Part shown: positions 17,570 to 26,190 of the stretch, piece by piece | Numbering within the stretch: position 1 is the stretch's first letter | Layout of the letters: every line of letters starts with the position of its first letter | Source of the DNA: Dyadobacter sp. UC 10 | Lineage (GTDB): Bacteria; Bacteroidota; Bacteroidia; Cytophagales; Spirosomataceae | Direction: 5' to 3' | Length of the DNA stretch: 64,000 nucleotides | NCBI RefSeq assembly: GCF_008369915.1 | Contig: NZ_VSRN01000001.1 | Location: 1,426,001 to 1,490,000, forward strand | Position numbers and translations under genes: made by a program | Notes under the pieces: generated by a model | Told to the model about the DNA's origin: nothing | What the model saw: only the letters and a program-made list of their open reading frames with translations | Database searches by the model: none

Positions 17570-17597
17570 TTGCGCGGCTTAACTTTGATTATCTTTG
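17570..17597 (+). promoter_or_regulatory. Putative promoter of pheS
   Basis: TTG (17570-17572), 17 nt, then TATCTTTG (17590-17597) fits the Bacteroidota -33/-7 pattern. Transcription would start near 17603 and leave a leader of about 65 nt before the ATG at 17671. No leader-peptide or T-box structure is evident. Confidence 0.5.
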
Positions 17598-17670
17598 AGC
17601 GTATTTCTTCGGCCTATTGAGCTCAGAGGGACACGATTGGAATGTTAGTACCACCAATAATCAATGCGTT

Positions 17671-18711
17671 ATGATTACCGAAAAGGTAAAGCAACTAGTA
17701 TCAGAAATTGAATCAGCCTCGGTTACCAGCAAGGAACAGCTGGAAGCATTCAGACTGAAATATATAAGTAAAAAAGGGGCGGTAACAGAGCTTTTTGACA
17801 GTCTTAAGAATATCCCGCAAGAAGACCGCCGCGCAGTGGGCCAGGAATTGAATACCCTGAAAAACCTGGCGCAAAACCGTTTTCAGGAATTCTCGACAGC
17901 TCTCGAGAACGTTGCGGACTCACATCCGGAAATGCTTATTGACCTGACTTTGCCGGTTGCGCCTAATTTGCAAGGCAGCTTACATCCGCTGACAATTGTG
18001 AGGCGAAGGATAATTGAGATTTTTGAGCGCATGGGATTTAATGTATCCTACGGCCCCGAGATCGAAAAAGATTGGTACAATTTCAGCGCATTGAACTTTG
18101 CCGACAATCACCCTGCCCGTGAAATGCAGGACACTTTTTTTATTTCCAAAAGTGAAGGGGAAGTAAAGGATGATGTTTTGCTGCGTACGCACACCTCCAA
18201 CGTGCAGGTGCGCCTGATGGAAAGGCAGAAACCGCCAATCCGCTCGATTATGCCGGGAAGGGTATTCCGGAACGAAGCAATATCAGCACGCGCGCATTGC
18301 GTTTTTCATCAGGTTGAAGGTCTGTATGTCGATAAAAATGTGAGTTTCAAGGACCTGAAAGATACTTTGTACCACTTTGCAAAAGAGATGTTCGGAAAGG
18401 ACTCGAAGATCAGGCTGCGTCCATCCTACTTTCCTTTCACCGAACCCAGTGCAGAAATCGATGTTACCTGCTTTATCTGTAAAGGTAAAGGCTGCAATGT
18501 GTGCAAATACAGCGGCTGGGTGGAAATAGCGGGTTCAGGGATGGTTGATCCGAATGTACTCGAGAATTGCGGGATCGATAGTGAAGAATACACCGGGTTC
18601 GCATTTGGAATGGGGATCGAGCGAATTACGATGCTGCGGTACGGAATCAACGACCTTCGATTATTTACCGAGAATGATGTTCGCTTTCTCCGGCAGTTTG
18701 AAGGAGCATAA
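17671..18711 (+). CDS. pheS: Phenylalanine--tRNA ligase subunit alpha
   Basis: The catalytic alpha subunit of the (alpha-beta)2 enzyme that charges tRNA-Phe. The frame opens at 17617, but ATG at 17671 (MITEKVKQLVSEIE) gives the orthologue-like start and 346 residues. The N-terminal coiled coil covers about 1-85. Class II motif 2 is RVFRNEAISARAHCVFHQVEGL-like (about 195-217, shown here in part), HPAREMQDTF is present, and motif 3 is GFAFGMGIERITMLRYG (about 312). A cysteine-rich loop (CFICKGKGCNVCKYSGW) precedes motif 3. pheT is not next to it; a terminator follows at once, so the beta subunit is encoded elsewhere. Confidence 0.97.
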   Translation: MITEKVKQLVSEIESASVTSKEQLEAFRLKYISKKGAVTELFDSLKNIPQEDRRAVGQELNTLKNLAQNRFQEFSTALENVADSHPEMLIDLTLPVAPNLQGSLHPLTIVRRRIIEIFERMGFNVSYGPEIEKDWYNFSALNFADNHPAREMQDTFFISKSEGEVKDDVLLRTHTSNVQVRLMERQKPPIRSIMPGRVFRNEAISARAHCVFHQVEGLYVDKNVSFKDLKDTLYHFAKEMFGKDSKIRLRPSYFPFTEPSAEIDVTCFICKGKGCNVCKYSGWVEIAGSGMVDPNVLENCGIDSEEYTGFAFGMGIERITMLRYGINDLRLFTENDVRFLRQFEGA

Positions 18712-18713
18712 GG

Positions 18714-18745
18714 AAAAGGGGCAATGTTGAATTTGCCCCTTTTTC
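18714..18745 (+). terminator. Intrinsic terminator of pheS
   Basis: Arms AAAAGGGGCAA (18714-18724) and TTGCCCCTTTT (18733-18743) pair over 11 bp with an 8-nt loop, followed by T residues, 2 nt after the pheS stop. Confidence 0.85.
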
Positions 18746-18750
18746 TCTGC

Positions 18751-19494
18751 CTAAAATCTTGTCTCCAGATAGTAAGGAAGCATTAGTTTCCAGACCCACC
18801 ATTCATGCGGCATATCGCCGCCCCAGATATCCAGCTCGTGCGGAACATTTTTGGAAGCAAGAATCGCTGAAATATGTCTGGAATAATCGGGTACTTCGTA
18901 TGCGCCTGAACCTGTTATAAAATGAATATGCCGGCTGTCGCGGTACATCGACAAATGCCACTCGGCTTTCAGCTGAGGCAAATAATGCACCGGTGAATTG
19001 AAATACACATTATCATCGTAGTAACCATCTGTATAAACACTCAGATCGTAGCAGCCACTCATAGCAATAATGCCGTGAATGTAATCCGGATGTTTGAAAA
19101 ACAAATTAGCGGCGTGCATTGCTCCGAAAGAAGCACCTCCGGCTATTATTTCATTACCCGGACTTGAATTTTCCCGGATAAACGGTATTACTTCCTTGAT
19201 CACATAATCGTTGAACAACTGGTGCCTGACCGCTTTGTCATATCCATGCATATATGGATTCATCCAGCTTTCCGAATTAATGCTGTTGATACAGTATACT
19301 TTTACTTTTCCTGCATCGATAAATGGCTTAATACTTTCAATCAATCCATTTTGTTCGTATTCAAGATAATCCGAGGCGGCAGTGGGAATCAGCAGAAGTG
19401 CAAATCCGTAATGTCCATAAACCGCGATATTCATATGCTCATTAAGCGCCGGACTAAACCAACCGGTTACCTCGCGTTGCATTGTTTTTAACAT
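18751..19494 (-). CDS. Esterase family protein (alpha/beta hydrolase, PF00756-like)
   Basis: This 247-residue protein has the alpha/beta-hydrolase layout of the putative esterase family, which includes esterase D and feruloyl-esterase-like enzymes. The nucleophile elbow is GGASFGAMHA (Ser at about 120). Acid and histidine candidates are in HFITGSGAYEVPDYSRH and near the end in GGDMPHEWWVWK (the His-Glu-Trp-Trp ending is typical). There is no signal peptide, so it acts in the cytoplasm. The substrate is unknown. It lies downstream of the ATP-grasp gene on the same strand with a 108-nt gap and may share its transcript. Confidence 0.88.
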   Translation of the reverse strand: MLKTMQREVTGWFSPALNEHMNIAVYGHYGFALLLIPTAASDYLEYEQNGLIESIKPFIDAGKVKVYCINSINSESWMNPYMHGYDKAVRHQLFNDYVIKEVIPFIRENSSPGNEIIAGGASFGAMHAANLFFKHPDYIHGIIAMSGCYDLSVYTDGYYDDNVYFNSPVHYLPQLKAEWHLSMYRDSRHIHFITGSGAYEVPDYSRHISAILASKNVPHELDIWGGDMPHEWWVWKLMLPYYLETRF

Positions 19495-19602
19495 TTAAGT
19501 TACTGACTAAAAAAATCCAGGCATGTTCATAAAATGGTGGTTTATTAAAACGATCTATAAACCTTCATCACAAACAGCCTGCCAGCAACTGTTCATGATA
19601 AA

Positions 19603-21033
19603 TTAATACAAAACCCAGGTGTCCTTTCCCCCGCCACCTTGCGACGAGTTGACAACCAGAGAACCTTTACGCAATGCCACCCTTGTCAACCCGCCCGGAA
19701 TAACACTGATATCATCTCCGTAGAGGATATACGGCCTCAAATCAACGTGTCTTCCCTCTGCGTGGCCATCGATCATACATGGCACGCGCGAAAGCGAAAT
19801 CGTCGGCTGCGCGATATAGTTGCGCGGATTATCCCTTATTTTCTGCCTGAAGAGCTCATGCTCTTCTTCTGTTGCCTTTGGACCAATCAGCATTCCGTAG
19901 CCGCCGGCTTCGTTTGCTTCTTTAACAACCAACTGTGCGATATTTTCGATCACATAATTGAAATCTTCTTCCTCGCCACAGATATATGTCTGCACATTTG
20001 GAATAATTGCCTCCTCATTCAGGTAGTATTTGATGATCCGTGGCACGTAGGCATACACGACCTTATCATCTGCCACGCCGGTGCCGGGGGCATTGGCCAA
20101 CGCTACCCTGCCTTTTTTGTACACCTCAAATATCCCGGGGATTCCGATCAGGGAATCAGGATTAAATGCTTCCGGATCCATGAATGTATCGTCGATCCGG
20201 CGGTAAATTACGTCCACAATCTGCAACCCATTCGTAGTCCTCATCTTCACATAACCATCCGAAACCACCAGATCACGCGTATCAACAAGCTCCACACCCA
20301 TTTGCTGGGCAAGATAGGAGTGCTCAAAATAAGCTGAGTTATAAATTCCGGGTGTCAGAACGGCGACGGTCGGGTTGGGCCTGTCGGCCAGGTGCTGCAA
20401 CATTTGCAGGAGTCTGGTAGGATAATCCGAAACAGGCCGCACACCTGTTCTCGCCAGAACGTCGGGAAAAATCTGCTTAGATAACTCTCTGTTTTCCAAC
20501 ATATAAGATACACCGGAAGGACAGCGCAGGTTATCTTCCAAAACCATAAATGTACCGTCATCACCTTTGATCAGGTCAGTGCCTGTGATGTGGCACCAGA
20601 TTCCCTTTGGCGGTTTCAGGCCGAGACAAGGTTTTAAAAAGCATTTACTCGACTCTATCAGGTCACGCGGCACTACGCCGTCGTTGAGGATATTCTGTTC
20701 ATTGTAAACATCATCAATAAACATATTTAATGCTTTGATGCGCTGTTTAAGCCCTTTTTCCAGCCATTCCCATTCCGCATTGGATAATACACGCGGAATA
20801 ATATCTATCGGCATGATCCTTTCCGTTCCTTCACCTTCGGAATATACATTGAAAGTGATCCCCATCGATAACAGCGCCCGCTCGGTTGCGAGTTGCCGGT
20901 TGGTGAGGTCCTCATGCGTCAGGTTTTCGAATTTACTTTTCAAATGTTCATAGCCGGGACGTATTTCTCCCTGTGGTGAAAACATTTCGTCAAAGAAATT
21001 TTCGCTTTGATAATTTGAAAATGAAAAATTCAT
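19603..21033 (-). CDS. Circularly permuted type 2 ATP-grasp protein
   Basis: A protein of 476 residues from ATG 21033 (a TTG three codons earlier is less likely). It matches the family annotated as circularly permuted ATP-grasp type 2 (formerly DUF404/DUF407). Conserved blocks are RIMPIDIIPRVLSNAEWEWLEKGL (partly quoted), GIWCHITGTDLIKGDDG, LEDNLRCPSGVSYMLENR and the C-terminal SLVVNSSQGGGGKDTWVLY. Members are thought to form peptide-like bonds, and often sit with an alpha-E protein and a transglutaminase-like protease. Neither is present here: the downstream neighbour is an esterase. Confidence 0.9.
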   Translation of the reverse strand: MNFSFSNYQSENFFDEMFSPQGEIRPGYEHLKSKFENLTHEDLTNRQLATERALLSMGITFNVYSEGEGTERIMPIDIIPRVLSNAEWEWLEKGLKQRIKALNMFIDDVYNEQNILNDGVVPRDLIESSKCFLKPCLGLKPPKGIWCHITGTDLIKGDDGTFMVLEDNLRCPSGVSYMLENRELSKQIFPDVLARTGVRPVSDYPTRLLQMLQHLADRPNPTVAVLTPGIYNSAYFEHSYLAQQMGVELVDTRDLVVSDGYVKMRTTNGLQIVDVIYRRIDDTFMDPEAFNPDSLIGIPGIFEVYKKGRVALANAPGTGVADDKVVYAYVPRIIKYYLNEEAIIPNVQTYICGEEEDFNYVIENIAQLVVKEANEAGGYGMLIGPKATEEEHELFRQKIRDNPRNYIAQPTISLSRVPCMIDGHAEGRHVDLRPYILYGDDISVIPGGLTRVALRKGSLVVNSSQGGGGKDTWVLY

Positions 21034-21383
21034 ACAATACAAAATTTGAATAAGCCTATACTCCTATTAACCAAAACAATATATGGTCAATGTTTTAATT
21101 AACAAAACGATTAGGCATCAACAAACACACTATACCCAACTATTTACTAAAGAAATATGACGTTAAGCACATATGCCGTACCAGAATATTAGACACCACC
21201 TATTTATTCTTAGTATTATCTCATACAGTCCCCCAACCCCATTTTTCTAGAATTATTAAAATCGTGCCGCCAGCGAAAGACAATTAATTTCTCAATACAC
21301 ACACATTCGTTGCAAGTACGTGCACTTCCCCTTTTCTTTGCACACTGATATAAAATTCCTTTATTCAACGTTTTTTAGTGACT
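21034..21383. other. Divergent intergenic region, 350 nt
   Basis: AT-rich region between the divergent ATP-grasp and DUF5723 genes; it must hold both promoters. I saw no confident TAnnTTTG box in the right place, no hairpin with a T-run and no open frame worth reporting. Confidence 0.4.
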
Positions 21384-22931
21384 ATGCCCAAAAGTCTGTT
21401 ACTCACGTTCATCATCGTACTGGTGTTTACCTTCGAGGGTATAGCCCAGCACATGCCGGGCGTTGCTATGGGGAACTTTGCGGGTACTCATGCACTATAT
21501 CATAATCCGGCGTTCGTGGCCGACAGCAGGTATTCTGTTTATGTGAATGTAGTCGGCACTCAATTCTATACTGCCAATAACCACGTCAAATACAACGCCC
21601 CCTTTTCATTCCTCAGCCTGATCACCAACACAGTATCAGATCAATACAGGACCGAAAGAGGCATATTGCGCTTCCCCCGCTCCTATTTGACAGAAAGACT
21701 GAACGGTAACCCCAAGTATCTGAATGCAGGCGGCGATACCCGGCTCCCGTCGATTATGTTCAATATGCTGAAAGGGAAAGTAGGAGTAGGAATTTCTGCG
21801 AGGGCACGCTATGTTCTTAATGCATCCCAGATGACAGAACCGATGGCAAGGCTGATCAGTAAAACTGCGCAGCTGGAAGAATTGCAAGGCCCTGTTTTCG
21901 AAAATCAATCCGGGAAACTGCACTTTAATGCCCTGGGAGAGTTAGCGCTGACATTCGGGGGGATAGTCCTAGACAATGAAACCGAGTTTATCAAAGTTGG
22001 ATTGACCGTAAAGAGGCTCATTGGATTGTACAATGCGCACGCGATCGTAGAAAATTCGACATACGATTTACAACCAGATGAAACCTACGAAAACCGGCGT
22101 CAGTACATCAATATACAGGAAGCCAATGTCAAATATGCGATTACCCGGGACGAAGGTTTTCAGAATATCAAGCCGTCACCTGCCTGGCTTTTAGGCGGCG
22201 CGCCTCCGGGAAGCGGCTGGGGATTCGATATAGGTGCGGTTTACGAATACAGGCCTGATATCAACAAATTTACCTATACTGAAAAAGGCGAACGAAAAAG
22301 GGACGCTTCCAAAAATAAGTACCTCTACCGCGTTGCAGTTTCACTGACTGATATCGGCCGCGTGCATTTCAAAAATCCCTCTTATCTCCTGCAACAGGAA
22401 ACCCACACGACCGACAAGGAATTCCGTCACGATTCATTCCAGAAAATGGAAGGCTCTGAGGGCATTTTTAATGCAATTAATTCGTCGCTCGATGGAGGCC
22501 CTCCAATTGCACCCAACTTCCGTTCAGTTTTACCGATGGCATTCCAGGCGAGTGTCGATTATCATTTGAAGGAAAAAATCTATGTAAGCGGTCTCTGGGT
22601 CCAGAACCTGATCGGACAAGGCGCATTTGGAATGAAAGCGGAATCGTTTATAGCCGTAACGCCACGCATTGAGCACAAATGGTATGAAATATCCGTGCCG
22701 GTATCGCTGATGAACAGGTACAGGTCACCTGCAATCGGAATTGTAGGCCGGGCCGGGCCGCTGTGGATTGGTACCGATCATCTGACGGGCCTATTAAACA
22801 TTGGTAATCCAAAAGCATTTAACCTGTACTTTGGCTTATCAGCCGGTTTGTTCAGAAGACCTCCCGAATCGCCTAATCAATGCTGGCCGCGGGAAGATTC
22901 CTGGCTGCGGCGCATTTTTACTAAACGATAA
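21384..22931 (+). CDS. DUF5723 family outer-membrane protein
   Basis: The protein of 515 residues starts at ATG 21384 (GTG at 21378 is in frame but gives no better signal). A signal peptide ([20 protein letters not shown], cleaved after IAQ) is followed by [21 protein letters not shown], the opening seen in the DUF5723 beta-barrel family of Bacteroidota. The rest is rich in short amphipathic strands, including [20 protein letters not shown] and [20 protein letters not shown], consistent with an outer-membrane barrel. Function is unknown. msrB begins 76 nt after the stop. Confidence 0.8.
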   Translation: MPKSLLLTFIIVLVFTFEGIAQHMPGVAMGNFAGTHALYHNPAFVADSRYSVYVNVVGTQFYTANNHVKYNAPFSFLSLITNTVSDQYRTERGILRFPRSYLTERLNGNPKYLNAGGDTRLPSIMFNMLKGKVGVGISARARYVLNASQMTEPMARLISKTAQLEELQGPVFENQSGKLHFNALGELALTFGGIVLDNETEFIKVGLTVKRLIGLYNAHAIVENSTYDLQPDETYENRRQYINIQEANVKYAITRDEGFQNIKPSPAWLLGGAPPGSGWGFDIGAVYEYRPDINKFTYTEKGERKRDASKNKYLYRVAVSLTDIGRVHFKNPSYLLQQETHTTDKEFRHDSFQKMEGSEGIFNAINSSLDGGPPIAPNFRSVLPMAFQASVDYHLKEKIYVSGLWVQNLIGQGAFGMKAESFIAVTPRIEHKWYEISVPVSLMNRYRSPAIGIVGRAGPLWIGTDHLTGLLNIGNPKAFNLYFGLSAGLFRRPPESPNQCWPREDSWLRRIFTKR

Positions 22932-23007
22932 ATATTTCTGCTGCGTTATTAATCAGATATGGTACAATTTTTCTGGTACAAAACATATCTTCAAAACAAA
23001 AAATAAA

Positions 23008-23403
23008 ATGAGAGAGGTACAAAAAACAAAAGAAGAGTGGCAGCAGGAACTGACAGGCCAGCAATGTTTCGTCCTTTTCGAAAAAGGGACAGAAAGACCC
23101 TTCTCACATCCTTATAACGACAATAAAGAAGAAGGGATTTATGTTTGCGCAGCTTGCGGCACACCACTGTTCAGCTCCGAAACCAAGTATGAATCGGGCT
23201 CCGGCTGGCCTAGTTTCTTCCAGCCTATTGCAAAAGAAAATGTGGAAGAGATTATAGATAAAGGTCATGGAATGATCCGGACTGAAGTAGTTTGCAGAAC
23301 ATGTGGAGGACATTTAGGCCATGTTTTCAACGACGGCCCCAAACCTACCGGCCTTCGCTATTGCATGAACGGCGCTGCGCTGAAATTCGACAAAGCTGAC
23401 TAG
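23008..23403 (+). CDS. msrB: Peptide-methionine (R)-S-oxide reductase MsrB
   Basis: MsrB reduces the R-epimer of methionine sulfoxide in proteins. The open frame extends far upstream, but ATG at 23008 ([20 protein letters not shown]) gives the correct 131-residue cytoplasmic form with no signal peptide. Zinc-binding pairs are Cys 47/50 (CAACG) and the later [12 protein letters not shown] pair. [12 protein letters not shown] is the conserved core, and the catalytic cysteine is about residue 119 in RYCMN (a cysteine, not selenocysteine). No fused MsrA domain. It is followed by a terminator, so it may be expressed alone or with the preceding gene. Confidence 0.97.
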   Translation: MREVQKTKEEWQQELTGQQCFVLFEKGTERPFSHPYNDNKEEGIYVCAACGTPLFSSETKYESGSGWPSFFQPIAKENVEEIIDKGHGMIRTEVVCRTCGGHLGHVFNDGPKPTGLRYCMNGAALKFDKAD

Positions 23404-23415
23404 CATTAATTACAC

Positions 23416-23449
23416 AAAAGCCGGACTCAATCAGAAATGTCCGGCTTTT
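23416..23449 (+). terminator. Intrinsic terminator of msrB
   Basis: AAAAGCCGGAC (23416-23426) and GTCCGGCTTTT (23439-23449) form an 11-bp stem with a 12-nt loop, followed by TC-rich sequence, 12 nt after the stop. Confidence 0.8.
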
Positions 23450-23451
23450 CT

Positions 23452-23459
23452 TATCTTTG
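23452..23459 (+). promoter_or_regulatory. Putative -7 box for the penicillin-binding protein gene
   Basis: TATCTTTG matches TAnnTTTG and lies 24 nt before the ATG at 23484, directly after the msrB terminator. A -33 element would fall inside the terminator stem and is not evident. Confidence 0.35.
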
Positions 23460-23483
23460 AATTCTTACGAACCATAACGTTTG

Positions 23484-26030
23484 ATGGAAGTTATCCGATC
23501 GTTTTTTAATAAAATCAGGGCAATATTCAGATACATTGCCACCCTCATCAACCGTATTGCATACAAGCTTACCGCTCTGGTTACAGGCAAAAAACGCGCT
23601 GACGGATTATTCCAATCCTACCGTGACAAAAAAAGATCACTAAACGACTGGTGGGAAAGAAATGTGGATACAAACTCCCGTTTTTACCGCCCGGTTATGT
23701 TCGTCTGGAAAACGTTCGTTTATGGATTTGTAACACTTGCACTTTATATCTTTTGTGTTGAAACAAATTTTCTTTACCTCATGGGCAGTATGCCCAGCGT
23801 AGAAGATCTGCAAAATCCGAAAGTGGCCCAGTCTTCAGAGATCTATACTTCTGATGGTGTGATGATCGGGAAATTTTATACTGAAAACCGCACACCTGTA
23901 ACTTCCAAAATGATTTCGCCCAACCTAGTAAAAGCGTTGATTGCGACGGAAGATGTGCGCTTTTACAAGCATTCAGGTATCGATTACAAAGCGATGGCCA
24001 GTGTAGCGATAGGCATTGCAACCGGCGCAACCGACCGGGGAGGCGGCAGCACGATTACGCAGCAGCTTGCAAAAAAGCTTTTCAAAACCAGAAGATCCGG
24101 AGCCCGCGGCTTGCTTAGCTACATTCCTGGTTTCAGTATTTTGATTTACAAAACAAAAGAATGGCTGACCGCAATTAAACTGGAAAGGAACTTCACGAAA
24201 GAAGAGATCCTGACGATGTACTTCAATACGGTTGATTACGGGAATAATACTTACGGGATCAATACGGCGGCGCAGTCCTATTTCAGCAAATCACCTGACA
24301 GCCTGAATGTGCAGGAATCGGCGGTTCTGGTTGGTTTGCAGAAAGCCACAACCACCTACAATCCGATCCGGAATATGAAGCGCTCGCTGGAACGCCGGAA
24401 TGTGGTGATCGGGCAAATGCAGAAATACGGTTACCTCTCAGCGAAAGAGGCCGATTCACTCAGTGCATTACCTATCGAGCTGAAAACCAAATTTGAAACT
24501 CCTTACGATGGCAACGCCAATTATTTCAAAAATGCGGTTGTTGATTTTGTAAAAAAATGGGGTGATGAAAATGGATATGACCTTTATACCGACGGTCTGA
24601 AAATATATACGACCATCGATTCAAGAATGCAGGAGGCAGCGGAAGAAGCAATGACGCAGAAAATGAAACAGTTGCAACGCATTTTTGAAGACCATTGGCG
24701 CAACCAAAATCCCTGGGTGGACGAGCAGGGAAAAGAAATTACCGACTTCCTGCCAACCGTAGTAAGGCGCACCAGCAAATACAGATCGCTGGCTGCGAAA
24801 TTCCCGAACAATCCCGATAGCGTCACGTATTATCTGAATAAAAAGGATACGATGACGGTCTATGACTGGAAGAATAGCGGTGAGATGAAAAAATACTGGA
24901 GCTCAATGGATTCGCTGGATTACTATAAGCGGATTTTGCGGGCAGGTATGATGGCAATGAACCCGCAAAGTGGCCAGATCAAGGCCTGGGTGGGTGGCTT
25001 GGACTATAATTATTTCAAATACGACGCAGTGAAGCAGGGTAAAAGACAACCTGGTTCCACATTCAAATCCTTCGTATATACGGCCGCGATCGACGATTCT
25101 ACATTCAACATGACGCCTTGTGACGAGATTGTCGACAAGCCATTTGAAAAAGTATATATGGAAGACGGCGAGCAAAAAGAATGGCGGCCACGCAACGCGA
25201 CAGGCACTTATACTTACGCCAGCATGACACTGCGCAGGGCGCTCGCACAGTCGATCAACTCCGTCACGGCTGAACTGACGGATCAGATTGGCGCAGATAA
25301 CGTAGCGCGCTATGCCAAAAAAATGGGTATCACAACACCATTGAAAGGACTTCCCTCTATCGGCCTGGGGCCATTTGATGTATCGCTTTACGATATGGTA
25401 GCAGCATACAGTGTTTTTGTCAACAATGGTACCTACACGAAGCCGATCCTGGTGACAAAAATTGAAGACAGTAACGGTAAAGTAATAGAAGAATTCCAGG
25501 CAGAACACCGCCAGGCAATACGTCCTGAAACCGCATTTCTGATGACACAAATGCTGAAAGCAGGTGTGGAAGAGCCGGGGGGAACTTCGGGAAGTATCCG
25601 TTGGAAATTTGATGTTACTAAAAACAGAAATGAACTGGGCGGCAAAACAGGTACTACCTCCAATAATTCTGACGGCTGGTTTATGTGCATCACGCGCGAC
25701 CTGGTAGTGGGCGCCTGGGTTGGTGGCGACGACAGAAGCATTCACTTCCGGACAACCAATCTGGGAGAAGGTGCGAAAACTGCATTGCCTATTGTAGGTA
25801 GCTTCCTGGAAAAAATTTACAGGGATAAGTCCCTGGCATATGAAACCGGTCCTTTTCCGAAGCCGAGCTTTAAAATCGAGAAAAACTATAATTGTCCGAC
25901 GTTGTACCTGCCGAGCATGAGTGATTCACTGGGGATTGAAGGTGACAGTACGCCGGCCGGAAGAAGTGACGAAGACGAATTCCTGATAGGCCCCCCGCCA
26001 ATCCCGCTGGATACCGGGAGGAGGAATTGA
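23484..26030 (+). CDS. Class A penicillin-binding protein (PBP1A-like, GT51 plus transpeptidase)
   Basis: A bifunctional peptidoglycan synthase of 848 residues. ATG at 23484 is preferred over the in-frame TTG one codon earlier. A basic cytoplasmic N-terminus (about 1-75) precedes one membrane anchor (about 76-100, FVYGFVTLALYIFCVETNF). The GT51 transglycosylase domain holds the catalytic Glu in ATEDVRFYKHSGID (about 155) and GGGSTITQQLAKKLF. The transpeptidase has SxxK in PGSTFKSF (Ser about 525), SxN in AQSINSVTAEL, and KTG in GGKTGTTSNNSDGWF (Lys about 721). The C-terminus is short, acidic and low in complexity. A -7 box lies 24 nt upstream and hairpin repeats follow the stop. Confidence 0.96.
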   Translation: MEVIRSFFNKIRAIFRYIATLINRIAYKLTALVTGKKRADGLFQSYRDKKRSLNDWWERNVDTNSRFYRPVMFVWKTFVYGFVTLALYIFCVETNFLYLMGSMPSVEDLQNPKVAQSSEIYTSDGVMIGKFYTENRTPVTSKMISPNLVKALIATEDVRFYKHSGIDYKAMASVAIGIATGATDRGGGSTITQQLAKKLFKTRRSGARGLLSYIPGFSILIYKTKEWLTAIKLERNFTKEEILTMYFNTVDYGNNTYGINTAAQSYFSKSPDSLNVQESAVLVGLQKATTTYNPIRNMKRSLERRNVVIGQMQKYGYLSAKEADSLSALPIELKTKFETPYDGNANYFKNAVVDFVKKWGDENGYDLYTDGLKIYTTIDSRMQEAAEEAMTQKMKQLQRIFEDHWRNQNPWVDEQGKEITDFLPTVVRRTSKYRSLAAKFPNNPDSVTYYLNKKDTMTVYDWKNSGEMKKYWSSMDSLDYYKRILRAGMMAMNPQSGQIKAWVGGLDYNYFKYDAVKQGKRQPGSTFKSFVYTAAIDDSTFNMTPCDEIVDKPFEKVYMEDGEQKEWRPRNATGTYTYASMTLRRALAQSINSVTAELTDQIGADNVARYAKKMGITTPLKGLPSIGLGPFDVSLYDMVAAYSVFVNNGTYTKPILVTKIEDSNGKVIEEFQAEHRQAIRPETAFLMTQMLKAGVEEPGGTSGSIRWKFDVTKNRNELGGKTGTTSNNSDGWFMCITRDLVVGAWVGGDDRSIHFRTTNLGEGAKTALPIVGSFLEKIYRDKSLAYETGPFPKPSFKIEKNYNCPTLYLPSMSDSLGIEGDSTPAGRSDEDEFLIGPPPIPLDTGRRN

Positions 26031-26056
26031 ACGTTTGACTTTTCGTTAAGCATGAA

Positions 26057-26183
26057 GTCGGTGACAACACCAACTTAGGCATCTAGCCGTCGTCGGTGTT
26101 GTCACCGACGAAAGCAGTAACGCCAACTTGGGCACTTAGCCATCGTTGGTGTTGTCACCAACGAAAGCACTAACACCAACAAA
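26057..26183. repeat. Imperfect tandem hairpin repeats between convergent genes
   Basis: Two adjacent units (starting 26091 and 26144, period 53 nt) each open with an 8-bp palindrome around TTGT: CGTCGGTG/CACCGACG and CGTTGGTG/CACCAACG. The two differ by a paired C-G to T-A change that keeps the stem intact. A partial third copy precedes them, and 26057-26071 is a perfect 15-bp inverted repeat of 26095-26109, which offers an alternative longer hairpin. They probably act as a bidirectional terminator or a REP-like element. Confidence 0.8.
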
Positions 26184-26190
26184 GCCACTA

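Noticed and set aside
22801..23007. N-terminal extension of MsrB
   Set aside because: Overlaps the DUF5723 gene and has no similarity to MsrB; ATG 23008 gives the correct protein.
24903..25745. Long minus-strand frame inside the penicillin-binding protein gene (280 codons)
   Set aside because: Antisense to the transpeptidase domain, with cysteine/histidine-rich nonsense composition and no start context.
26057..26183. Insertion-sequence terminal inverted repeats
   Set aside because: No transposase frame lies between or beside the repeats; arms are only 8-15 bp.
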